Below, piece after piece: positions 1 through 6,066 of a stretch of 6,246 bases of DNA (positions within the stretch are counted from its first letter, which is position 1; each line of letters opens with the position of its first letter). The DNA comes from an uncultured Bacilli bacterium (lineage in GTDB: Bacteria > Bacillota_I > Bacilli_A > RFN20 > CAG-826). The position numbers and the translations under genes were made by a program. The notes beneath the pieces were generated by a model that made no database searches, had not been told where the DNA came from, and worked only from the letters and a program-made list of their open reading frames with translations. Where the stretch lies: the NCBI GenBank assembly GCA_934168325.1, contig CAKPNG010000059.1, positions 1 through 6,246 on the forward strand, in the 5' to 3' direction.

Positions 1-198
1 ATTCCAGCAACTACAATCATTAATTTTATTAGAAAATTTGAAATTTTTGTTAATGAAGATTTAAGTGTAAATTTGCTCAAAAGGAGAGATTCTATTGATG
101 AATTAACAACTATAACTAATCTTCCTATAATTAAAAAAATATTTAATGAAAAAGACCTTAAATTAATTAAAAATTATCATTTTAGCACAATAAAATAG
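1..198 (+). CDS. C-terminal fragment of an unrecognised protein
   Basis: An open frame runs from the first base to a TAG stop at 196-198 and gives 65 residues; the start lies outside the window. The tail is rich in Ile, Asn and Lys with mixed charge. It has no membrane segment, no obvious signal and no motif I recognise. Its base composition matches the rest of the window, so a genuine coding tail is plausible, but a short A+T-rich frame that is open by chance cannot be fully excluded. It converges on the minus-strand gene that ends at 325, leaving a gap of 126 bp. Function is unknown and I do not assign a family. Confidence 0.55.
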   Translation: MPATTIINFIRKFEIFVNEDLSVNLLKRRDSIDELTTITNLPIIKKIFNEKDLKLIKNYHFSTIK

Positions 199-245
199 GC
201 TTATCTTAAAAAGACAGGATATATATAGATAGAAAGCAAGTACAA

Positions 246-271
246 ATTAAAAAATAATAGTTCTTTTTAAT
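246..271. terminator. Weak A/T-only stem-loop between convergent genes
   Basis: ATTAAAAA (246-253) and TTTTTAAT (264-271) form a perfect 8-bp inverted repeat around a 10-nt loop. It sits between the stop of the plus-strand fragment (198) and the stop of the minus-strand acyltransferase gene (325), where a bidirectional terminator would be expected. The stem has no G-C pairs. Each arm carries an A or T run, but there is no separate U tract, so this is a weak candidate. I see nothing else definite in 199-324. Confidence 0.25.
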
Positions 272-324
272 CTACTTAAAAATAATTAAGAAAACCGAGA
301 TTTTTCTAAATGAATATATATTTA

Positions 325-1734
325 TTAATTATTAAGTTCTAATCGATAATAATTAAATGTATCATCATTATTGATACATTTAAAATTAAGTTTATTTAAT
401 GAATTTATAGATGGTGTATTTTCTTTATACGCTTTAGCGTTTAAAGCTTTTAATCCTATATTATTCTTTAAATAATCTATTAATATTGTCATAGATTTAT
501 AACATATTCCTAAATGTTGATATTTTTTAATTAATCTATAACCAATACTACATTCATTAAGATTATTTAATTCTCCTAAAGTTATTTCTCCAATTAATAA
601 ATCATTATATTTAATAATAAAACTAAACCATTCTTTATTATTAAAATCATTATTAACCATATTATAAAAATAATCTGGTTCTAATTTATTATCTTTTAAA
701 TCTATTTTATAATCATATCCCCAATATTTATTTAATTCTTCATCGATATATAAATTAAAATAATCTAGTTTATCTTTAACTAATAACTTAGTTAAAGATA
801 TATTATTATCTATTTTAATAGTAGGTATATCATTTAATAAATCTAAATTATTTCTAACATAAAACATATATTTATTTATCATTTTATAAGGATGATAATC
901 TAATTTAGAAAATCTTAATCCAGGATCTCCACTATCATCTTCTCTATTAAAATATGTTATATTTTGATAATATAGTGCAATCTTATTAACAAAATAAGGA
1001 TATATAGAATTATATTCTCTTAATGCTTTTTCAATATGATCATATATACAATCATTAATTACTTCACATATTGATAAAGCTATTACTTTATTATTATATT
1101 CAATATAAAAACAATCAAAGCCTAATTCATCAAAATGTTTAATTAATTCTTTAGATTCATTTATTTCATTAATTGCTTCTTTAGAAGTTACTATCTTCGA
1201 TTTATTAAATTCATCTATAAAATCTAAGAATATAGATTTATCTTCATTAGTATATTTTTTAAATATTGCTTCTTTATATTCTTTAATAAATTGTTTTACA
1301 TGATGTCTTTTATTAGCATATAAATTACCACTAAAAGTTTGAAAATTCTTATTTAAATATAAATAATCTAACCAATCATTATCATAATAATAATCATTAT
1401 GTGGGAATCTATTTTTTAAATCTAATAAATGTTTTTCATCTACTGAACAAAATTCTAATCTTTTCTTATTACTAGCTAATTCATATTCTTTAATAAGTGA
1501 AAACATATTATCTATATCTTCACCCATTGGATAATAAAAAGCATAATTATTTTCTCCATACATTTCTTTAAAAGTTAATGTATTATTTACTAATGCATAA
1601 CTACTTTTAAAGAATTTATTCCACATAAATTTCTCACCTAAAGTATAATCACAACTAAAAACATCTTCATTAATAAAATAAGGTTTAAATATTTCCTTAA
1701 TTTCTTTTAATCCATAATCTTTAAATATAAGCAT
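325..1734 (-). CDS. DUF2156 (MprF C-terminal-like) - GNAT acetyltransferase fusion protein
   Basis: The product is 469 residues and carries two acyltransferase-fold modules. Residues 1 to about 300 match DUF2156/LPG_synthase_C, the cytosolic module of lysyl-phosphatidylglycerol synthases. Two family hallmarks are visible: FSGNLYANKRHHVKQF at 134-149 and the N-R-E-D-D..G..GLR..K..YHP block at 263-282. Residues about 305-469 look like a RimJ/RimL-type GNAT domain: IGEITLGEL (381-389), a coenzyme-A loop Q406-x-x-G409-x-C411, and the N-terminal-helix-like NTPSINSLNKLNF (439-451). The last consensus position of the CoA loop is Cys rather than Gly or Ala. No membrane segment is present, so it should be cytosolic, unlike full MprF. 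The ATG at 1734 has an AAAGGA site with good spacing. The acceptor substrate is unknown; amino-acyl or acetyl transfer is inferred from the folds only. It is on the same strand as the ATPase genes, but a 147-bp gap separates it from them. Confidence 0.85.
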   Translation of the reverse strand: MLIFKDYGLKEIKEIFKPYFINEDVFSCDYTLGEKFMWNKFFKSSYALVNNTLTFKEMYGENNYAFYYPMGEDIDNMFSLIKEYELASNKKRLEFCSVDEKHLLDLKNRFPHNDYYYDNDWLDYLYLNKNFQTFSGNLYANKRHHVKQFIKEYKEAIFKKYTNEDKSIFLDFIDEFNKSKIVTSKEAINEINESKELIKHFDELGFDCFYIEYNNKVIALSICEVINDCIYDHIEKALREYNSIYPYFVNKIALYYQNITYFNREDDSGDPGLRFSKLDYHPYKMINKYMFYVRNNLDLLNDIPTIKIDNNISLTKLLVKDKLDYFNLYIDEELNKYWGYDYKIDLKDNKLEPDYFYNMVNNDFNNKEWFSFIIKYNDLLIGEITLGELNNLNECSIGYRLIKKYQHLGICYKSMTILIDYLKNNIGLKALNAKAYKENTPSINSLNKLNFKCINNDDTFNYYRLELNN

Positions 1735-1739
1735 AAATT

Positions 1740-1745
1740 TCCTTT
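1740..1745 (-). promoter_or_regulatory. Ribosome-binding site of the DUF2156-GNAT gene
   Basis: The minus strand reads AAAGGA five bases before the ATG at 1734, a normal Shine-Dalgarno position. It supports this start over internal Met codons. Confidence 0.65.
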
Positions 1746-1756
1746 AATATATTAAT

Positions 1757-1784
1757 ATTTTATATAACTTTTTAGATAAATCAA
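1757..1784 (-). promoter_or_regulatory. Possible sigma-A promoter for the DUF2156-GNAT gene
   Basis: On the minus strand TTGATT (1779-1784) is followed after 16 bp by TAAAAT (1757-1762), which would give a leader of about 15-20 nt before the ATG at 1734. Both boxes deviate from consensus and the surroundings are very A+T-rich, so chance is a real possibility. Confidence 0.3.
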
Positions 1785-1850
1785 ATAATTTGCTTTTTTA
1801 ATTAAAAACCTACTATTTTCTAGTAAAAACCTTGCCAAAGTTAACTATTT

Positions 1851-1874
1851 TTCTAAAATTTATTATTTTTAGAA
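1851..1874. repeat. Inverted repeat just downstream of the first DUF4143 ATPase gene
   Basis: TTCTAAAA (1851-1858) and TTTTAGAA (1867-1874) form a perfect 8-bp stem with an 8-nt loop, starting eight bases beyond the stop codon at 1882-1884. It is placed where a terminator of the minus-strand gene 1882-3132 would be. The sequence beyond it in the direction of transcription begins AAATAG, not a U tract, so an intrinsic terminator is doubtful; it could be a 3'-end stabilising hairpin. Confidence 0.3.
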
Positions 1875-1881
1875 CATATAA

Positions 1882-3132
1882 TTAAGAATTAATAGAATTC
1901 ATATCAGTTAAAAATTCCTTTAGACTTAAAAATAAAATGCCTTTTTCATCTTTCCATTTTTTAATATTATTTCTAACTATTATTATCTTTTTAAAGCTAT
2001 CATCTATATTAATTAAAGATCTTTCTTCTTGAAGTCTTTTCTCTTCACTATCTATATTTAAAGCTGATTGTATATAATATCTTTCATATCCTAAATTACA
2101 TACAAAATCTACTTCTAACTGTTTTCTTACATAATTTCCATTTTCATTTTTTTCGTTAATTGTAACAACACCTACATCAACATTAAATCCACGATTAATA
2201 AGTTCATTATAAATAATATTTTCCATTATATGACTTTCTTCTTGTTGTCTAAAACCTAATCGGGCATTTCTAAGTCCTATATCTACAAAATAATACTTTA
2301 ATGGAGTGTCGATATGATTTTTACCTTTTACATCATATCTATAAGCTTTTTCAATTAAGAAAGAATCGATACAATAATCTAAATATAATTTTATAGTTTG
2401 AGGAGCTATATCAATTTGTTTAATTGATTTAAAAGATTTTGATAATTTATTAGGATTAGATAGTGAACCAACACTTGAAGAAATAATATTTAAAACATCT
2501 TCTAAAATATCGATATTTTTAATGTTATGTCTATTTACGATATCTTTTATATATGTTTCATTAAATAAATTAGTTAAATAAGTTATTTTTTGCTTGTCTA
2601 TTTTACACATTAATATGTAAGGCATTCCTCCATACATTGAATATTCATTCCAAGCTTCATCAAAATCAAGATTTGAATAATCATAATATTCTTTAAAAGA
2701 AAGTGACATTAAATGTATTTGATCTCCTCTACCTCTAAATTCTGTAATTATGTCGGAAGATAAAAATTTAGCATTACTTCCAGTAACATAAACATCTAAA
2801 TTATTTATATGTAAAAAAGAATTTAGTACTACTTCAAAATTATTAACTAGTTGAATTTCATCTAATAAGATGTAGTACATATCTTCATCTATTATTTTAC
2901 TTTTTACATGATTATATAAGTTTTTAGGTTCTAACAATTTCTCATTTAAAATATCATCTAATTGTATTTTAATTATATGACTTTTGTTTATATCGCTTTT
3001 AATTAAATAGTCATAAAAAATATTAAAAAGTAAATAAGATTTACCACATCCTTTAATTCCAGTAATTACCTTAATCATTTCATTATGCATTCTATCTATT
3101 AATTCATTTAAATACTTATCTCTTAAAATCAT
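1882..3132 (-). CDS. AAA_14/DUF4143 ATPase with C-terminal PD-(D/E)XK-like domain (first of three)
   Basis: The product is 416 residues, normal length for the family. It has Walker A GIKGCGKS at 25-32, Walker B YYILLDEIQ with D91 and E92, a sensor-like TGSN at 117-120, an arginine-bearing FRGRG at 132-136 and the signature GGMP at 168-171. Residues about 190-290 resemble the winged-helix region and end in YYFVDIGLRNA. The C-terminal part has the nuclease-fold pattern: MENIIYNEL (303-311), LEVDF with E340 and D342, and YIQSA (353-357). Q355 falls where many PD-(D/E)XK enzymes have a charged residue, so catalysis is uncertain. Walker A has KG where relatives, including the neighbour at 3295-4491, have RR. 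The protein is predicted to be cytosolic and ATP-binding. The cellular role of the family is not established to my knowledge. The ATG is preceded by AGGAG, but at a long 12-nt spacing; no better in-frame start is seen. Confidence 0.9.
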   Translation of the reverse strand: MILRDKYLNELIDRMHNEMIKVITGIKGCGKSYLLFNIFYDYLIKSDINKSHIIKIQLDDILNEKLLEPKNLYNHVKSKIIDEDMYYILLDEIQLVNNFEVVLNSFLHINNLDVYVTGSNAKFLSSDIITEFRGRGDQIHLMSLSFKEYYDYSNLDFDEAWNEYSMYGGMPYILMCKIDKQKITYLTNLFNETYIKDIVNRHNIKNIDILEDVLNIISSSVGSLSNPNKLSKSFKSIKQIDIAPQTIKLYLDYCIDSFLIEKAYRYDVKGKNHIDTPLKYYFVDIGLRNARLGFRQQEESHIMENIIYNELINRGFNVDVGVVTINEKNENGNYVRKQLEVDFVCNLGYERYYIQSALNIDSEEKRLQEERSLINIDDSFKKIIIVRNNIKKWKDEKGILFLSLKEFLTDMNSINS

Positions 3133-3144
3133 AAGTTCACTTGT

Positions 3145-3149
3145 CTCCT
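3145..3149 (-). promoter_or_regulatory. Distant ribosome-binding site of the first ATPase gene
   Basis: The minus strand reads AGGAG ending 12 nt before the ATG at 3132. That is longer than the usual 5-9 nt. A GTG lies between the two but is out of frame and meets a stop within three codons, so the ATG remains the best start. The spacing may make translation of this gene inefficient. Confidence 0.5.
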
Positions 3150-3161
3150 AACTAAAATTTT

Positions 3162-3175
3162 TGCAAGTTCTTGCA
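3162..3175. promoter_or_regulatory. Perfect palindrome in the leader of the first ATPase gene (operator candidate)
   Basis: The minus strand reads TGCAAG-AA-CTTGCA, a perfect 6+6 palindrome with a 2-bp centre, 30 bp upstream of the ATG at 3132 and just above the AGGAG site. It contains three G-C pairs per arm in an otherwise A+T-only stretch. Its size and symmetry suit a dimeric repressor site or a small hairpin. The flanking AAAAAGTGC is close to the AAAAATGC seen in the repeats upstream of 6021. I see no convincing promoter for this gene between 3176 and 3294. Confidence 0.35.
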
Positions 3176-3230
3176 CTTTTTGTAGTTACTCAATATTTTT
3201 GTCTTTATAAGTAAATAAAATTATAAATAT

Positions 3231-3296
3231 AATATTTAATTTCTATTCCCACTTTTTAAAAATATTTCATTTTTTGGTAATAGAAATTTAAATATT
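3231..3296. repeat. Copy A of a ~50-bp palindromic repeat, with long extended arms
   Basis: Core copy A is 3241-3290. It differs from copy C (4560-4609) at 4 of 50 positions and from copy B (4492-4541) at 7 of 50. In this copy the arms extend: 3231-3250 pairs with 3276-3296 with one mismatch and one bulged base, around a 25-nt A/T-rich loop. The right arm overlaps the TAA stop (3295-3297) of the ATPase gene 3295-4491. For transcripts reading leftward this is a sizeable 3' hairpin, possibly a terminator or a 3' stabiliser, although no clear U tract follows. It also lies upstream of the next ATPase gene, whose start is at 3132. Confidence 0.75.
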
Positions 3297-4491
3297 ATTC
3301 TTCTAACATCCGTTTAGCTATATCTTTAATAATTATTCCTTCGTAAGTGTAATCATCTTGTCTAGTTCTAGCAATAATCATCTTAGGATAAGCATCTTTA
3401 ATTGATAATAATGGTCTATATTCTCTTTCAAAAGTTTTTTTATCATCTAAATATTCACAAACTTGAATATATATTTTTTCGTTTCTATTTATAGCCACAA
3501 AATCAATTTCTTTTTGATATAGTTTACCAATATAAATTTCATATCCTCTTCTTTTTAATTCTAAATAAACTAAATTTTCTAAACATCTTCCAATATCTAA
3601 ATTTTTAGTTCCATTAATAGCATATCTAAACGCTATATCACTTAAATAATATTTATCATTATTAGAAAGATATTTTTTACCTACTAAGTCATATCTTTTT
3701 GCTTTATAAAACATAAATGAATTTTCAAAATATGAAATATATTTTGAAATGGTTTTCCTAGTTATTAGTACTTTATCTTTATTTAAATATTTACAAATAT
3801 TATTAGGAGATAATGTATTACCTATATTATCGATCATAAATTCAGATATCTTTTTTATCTCATTTATATTTCTAATATTATATTTATCAATTAAATCTCT
3901 TAATAAAATAGTATTAAATACATTATTTAAGTAATCATATTTATCTTTTATATTGTTATATATAAAAGTACCTGGCATTCCACCTTCTTTTATATATGAA
4001 TCAAATTTTTGATCAATATTATTATAATCATTATAAAATTCTAAGTATTCTTTAAAAGAAAAAGGTAATACTTCTATATTCATTGTTCTACCTGTAAATA
4101 AAGTAGCTAAATCAGAACTTAATAAAAAAGCATTAGAGCCTGTAATAAATATATCAAATAATTCTTTTGAATGAAGGCTATTAATTGCTAATTCAAATTT
4201 ATTACATAATTGAACCTCATCAATGATTAAAACATTGTGTTTATCTTTTTTATATTTATTCATTATATATTCATGTAAAGCATGATATTCAAGTAAGCTT
4301 TCAAAATCAATATCTTGTAAGTTTATAAAAATAATATTAGTATCACTTTCGCATTGTTTTAGATAATCTATAAATTCTTTTAATAATACAGATTTACCAC
4401 TACGCCTCATCCCAGTGATTACTTTAATATCTGGTTTATTTTGTAAACTTATAATTTTATTTAAATATGTATGTCTTATTAAATATTTCAT
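3295..4491 (-). CDS. AAA_14/DUF4143 ATPase with C-terminal PD-(D/E)XK-like domain (second of three)
   Basis: From the ATG at 4491 the product is 398 residues. It shows Walker A GMRRSGKS at 27-34, Walker B VLIIDEVQ with D91 and E92, TGSN at 117-120, TGR at 133-135 and GGMP at 170-173. A winged-helix-like middle ends in YYLSDIAFRYA. The C-terminal nuclease-type pattern is CLENLVYLEL (E305, E311), KEIDF (E328, D330) and YIQVC (Q343). It is a clear paralogue of the gene at 1882-3132, matching motif for motif. A GTG at 4501-4503 in the same frame would add four residues. I prefer the ATG because relatives begin near this point, but neither start has a proper Shine-Dalgarno site. A promoter at 4536-4564 would give a leader of about 38 nt, filled by repeat copy B, and the stop codon lies inside copy A. 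Biochemical role is unknown; ATP binding is secure, nuclease activity is not. Confidence 0.9.
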   Translation of the reverse strand: MKYLIRHTYLNKIISLQNKPDIKVITGMRRSGKSVLLKEFIDYLKQCESDTNIIFINLQDIDFESLLEYHALHEYIMNKYKKDKHNVLIIDEVQLCNKFELAINSLHSKELFDIFITGSNAFLLSSDLATLFTGRTMNIEVLPFSFKEYLEFYNDYNNIDQKFDSYIKEGGMPGTFIYNNIKDKYDYLNNVFNTILLRDLIDKYNIRNINEIKKISEFMIDNIGNTLSPNNICKYLNKDKVLITRKTISKYISYFENSFMFYKAKRYDLVGKKYLSNNDKYYLSDIAFRYAINGTKNLDIGRCLENLVYLELKRRGYEIYIGKLYQKEIDFVAINRNEKIYIQVCEYLDDKKTFEREYRPLLSIKDAYPKMIIARTRQDDYTYEGIIIKDIAKRMLEE

Positions 4492-4541
4492 TTCTATTAC
4501 CACTTTTTAAAATTATTTCATTTTTCGGTAATTAAATTATA
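4492..4541. repeat. Copy B of the ~50-bp palindromic repeat, in the 5' leader of the second ATPase gene
   Basis: This is the middle copy. On the minus strand it runs TTACCGAAAAATGAAAT to GTGGTAATAGAA and abuts the ATG at 4491. Over the 41-bp core it differs from copies A and C at only 3-4 positions. The ends TTACC and GGTAA are complementary, so a leader transcript could fold with the pre-start sequence GGTAA paired. Similarity to copy A continues through the start codon: 4482-4491 matches 3231-3240 at 9 of 10 positions. The same DNA is therefore repeat, leader and start region. Confidence 0.75.
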
Positions 4542-4564
4542 ACTTTAAAATTAACTAATGTCTA
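4536..4564 (-). promoter_or_regulatory. Promoter of the second ATPase gene
   Basis: On the minus strand TAGACA (4559-4564, five of six consensus bases) is followed after exactly 17 bp by a perfect TATAAT (4536-4541). Transcription should start near 4529. The -35 box lies within the gene-proximal end of repeat copy C, and the -10 box overlaps the outer end of copy B, so anything that binds the repeats would act directly on this promoter. Confidence 0.65.
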
Positions 4565-4609
4565 TTCCCACTTTTTGAAAATATTTCATTTTTCGGTAAT
4601 AGGAATTTA
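4560..4609. repeat. Copy C of the ~50-bp palindromic repeat, upstream of the second ATPase gene
   Basis: It differs from copy A at 4 of 50 positions, all between similar bases except the first. The minus strand reads CCTATTACCGAAAAATG to GTGGGAATAGAC, with TATTACC and GGGAATA as near-complementary ends. Inside, TGAAA-TAT-TTTCA forms a perfect 5-bp inner stem that is broken in copies A and B. It is 68 bp from copy B, in the same orientation. Confidence 0.75.
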
Positions 4610-4625
4610 AACAACAGTATTAATA

Positions 4626-4668
4626 ATTAACTTAATTAAATGATTATTTAAAAATAAAATAAGTTAAT
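4626..4668. terminator. Nested A/T-rich stem-loop downstream of the third ATPase gene
   Basis: ATTAACTTA (4626-4634) and TAAGTTAAT (4660-4668) are perfect 9-bp complementary arms. Nested inside is a second perfect stem, TTAAAT (4636-4641) and ATTTAA (4646-4651), with a 4-nt loop. The structure begins three bases beyond the TAA stop at 4672-4674 of the minus-strand gene, the right place for a terminator. There is no strong U tract after it on the minus strand, so termination is only plausible. Confidence 0.35.
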
Positions 4669-4671
4669 CTC

Positions 4672-6021
4672 TTATATTAATTTTGAAATATCAAGTTTTA
4701 TAACCTGCTTATCGTTATTTTTTGTATTTTCGATAAAGCAAACCATGTATATAGGAATGTAAATAATGTTGCCGTCTACATTTAGATTGCTATTACATAA
4801 AACATAGGAACATTTATAATTAAAATTCTTATTGCTCATTAAATGATCAAGTGCAGAATGTCTTTTATATTTCTTTCCACTTTTAACTATTATAGGCACT
4901 ACTTGATTATTTATTTCAATTAAGAAATCAATTTCTCCTCTTTTTTTGTCATTATTATAATATAACTCAAATCCATGAGCTTTTAATTCTTGAGCAACTA
5001 CAGCTTCATAAATTGCTCCATAATTTAAATTTGTATTACCATTTAATATTTCAATTTGATTTCCGTTATATAATTTATACGTTAATAAACCAACATCAGA
5101 TAAAAACAATTTAAATAATGTTCTTTCTTTACTAGCAAGTAAAGGATATATTGGATTATCGACATTATGAACAAATAATCCTACACCACTATTTTTTAAC
5201 CATGTAAATGATGTTTCGTATTTATAAAATCTAGCTTTTTCATTTAAATTTTTTAAAATAAATCGTTTATTTTGAGCATTTAATTCGCTAGGGATAAGAT
5301 CATATATTTCTTGAATCAATAATTTATTATTTTTTTGATATTTACCAATATCCTTTTTATAACCTACATCAATATCTTTTAATTCTTTATTAACAAAATT
5401 GATATCATTAGATTTAATAAATTCATCTACTGCTTTAGGCATACCTCCAACGACTAGATAAGTATTAAAAAGATTCATCATTTGCTTATGAATTATTTCA
5501 TCAACTATAATCTTGTTCTTAAAGCAATCCTTTAAATATAAATAGACTTTATCAGAAACACCAATTGCTTTGATAAATTCTTCAAAATCCATCGGATACA
5601 TCTGTAATATAGTTAAAAATCCTACAGGTATTGAAGAAATATCATTCATTTTTATTCCTAAAAGAGACCCTGAAAATATATATCTATATTTCGATTTTTG
5701 AATTAAAAATTTAATTGGTGTAATAGCATCATTAGCTTCTTGGATTTCATCAATAAAAATTACAGTTTTTTCATCAATTTCTTTATTTGAAAGAGCGGAT
5801 AAGCGTAGCAATAATTGTTTTTCATCAGTGTATGTATTAAAAGCTTCTAATGCCAATTTATTTTCTATTAAATTAATTTCAAGATAGTTGAGGTTTTTTG
5901 ACTTTAAAAAATTTTGAATTACCGTTGTTTTTCCAATTTGTCTTGCTCCATCGATAAGTAATCCTGTTTCTTTGTTTTGAAACCAATCTTCAATTTGTTT
6001 AGTTATTTTTCTTTCTAACAT
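4672..6021 (-). CDS. AAA_14/DUF4143 ATPase of a different subfamily, degenerate nuclease motif (third of three)
   Basis: From the ATG at 6021 the product is 449 residues. It has Walker A GARQIGKT at 25-32, Walker B TVIFIDEIQ with D91 and E92, sensor-like SGSLLG at 117-122 and GGMP at 192-195. The C-terminal module shows YEAVVAQEL (E339, E345), GEIDF (E363, D365) and PIIVKSG (376-382). K380 is present, but the acidic residue two before it, part of the (D/E)XK motif in relatives, is Ile378, so cleavage activity is doubtful. It is only distantly related to the other two ATPases here and belongs to the longer LLIDGARQIGKT-type group. The frame is open 48 codons further, to a TTG at 6165, but that extension is the translated 32-bp repeat array and includes the promoter, so I reject it. 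A strong promoter lies only about 10 nt from the ATG, and there is no Shine-Dalgarno site. Cellular role is unknown. Confidence 0.9.
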   Translation of the reverse strand: MLERKITKQIEDWFQNKETGLLIDGARQIGKTTVIQNFLKSKNLNYLEINLIENKLALEAFNTYTDEKQLLLRLSALSNKEIDEKTVIFIDEIQEANDAITPIKFLIQKSKYRYIFSGSLLGIKMNDISSIPVGFLTILQMYPMDFEEFIKAIGVSDKVYLYLKDCFKNKIIVDEIIHKQMMNLFNTYLVVGGMPKAVDEFIKSNDINFVNKELKDIDVGYKKDIGKYQKNNKLLIQEIYDLIPSELNAQNKRFILKNLNEKARFYKYETSFTWLKNSGVGLFVHNVDNPIYPLLASKERTLFKLFLSDVGLLTYKLYNGNQIEILNGNTNLNYGAIYEAVVAQELKAHGFELYYNNDKKRGEIDFLIEINNQVVPIIVKSGKKYKRHSALDHLMSNKNFNYKCSYVLCNSNLNVDGNIIYIPIYMVCFIENTKNNDKQVIKLDISKLI

Positions 6022-6037
6022 AATAATTACCGATTTA

Positions 6038-6066
6038 ATTATACAAACTTTTTTGCATTTTTCCAA
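6038..6066 (-). promoter_or_regulatory. Promoter of the third ATPase gene, -35 box inside a repeat unit
   Basis: The minus strand has TTGGAA (6061-6066), then exactly 17 bp, then a perfect TATAAT (6038-6043). The start of transcription would fall near 6031, leaving about 10 nt before the ATG at 6021. The -35 box is part of the repeat unit nearest the gene, so occupancy of the array should control this promoter. The very short leader suggests leaderless-like translation. Confidence 0.75.

Noticed and set aside
1804..1831. Stem TACTA-TTTTC-TAGTA with flanking AAAACC repeats as a terminator
   Set aside because: The stem is only five A/T-rich pairs, and such structures are expected by chance at this composition.
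3220..3225. TATAAT at 3220-3225 as promoter of the first ATPase gene
   Set aside because: The nearest -35-like hexamer (TAGAAA) is only 14 bp away, and the surroundings are almost pure A+T, so a chance match is likely.
3749..3934. A 61-codon open frame on the plus strand inside the second ATPase gene
   Set aside because: It lies wholly antisense to a well-supported gene. Its hydrophobic translation is what A+T-rich antisense sequence gives, and no ribosome site precedes it.
4492..4503. GTG at 4501-4503 as start of the second ATPase
   Set aside because: Possible, but it adds only VIE-type residues encoded by the repeat, has no ribosome site, and the ATG at 4491 fits the usual start of relatives better.
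3241..4609. Integron attC sites flanking a gene cassette
   Set aside because: The palindromes lack the GTTRRRY/RYYYAAC core ends of attC and no integrase is visible; only the layout is similar.
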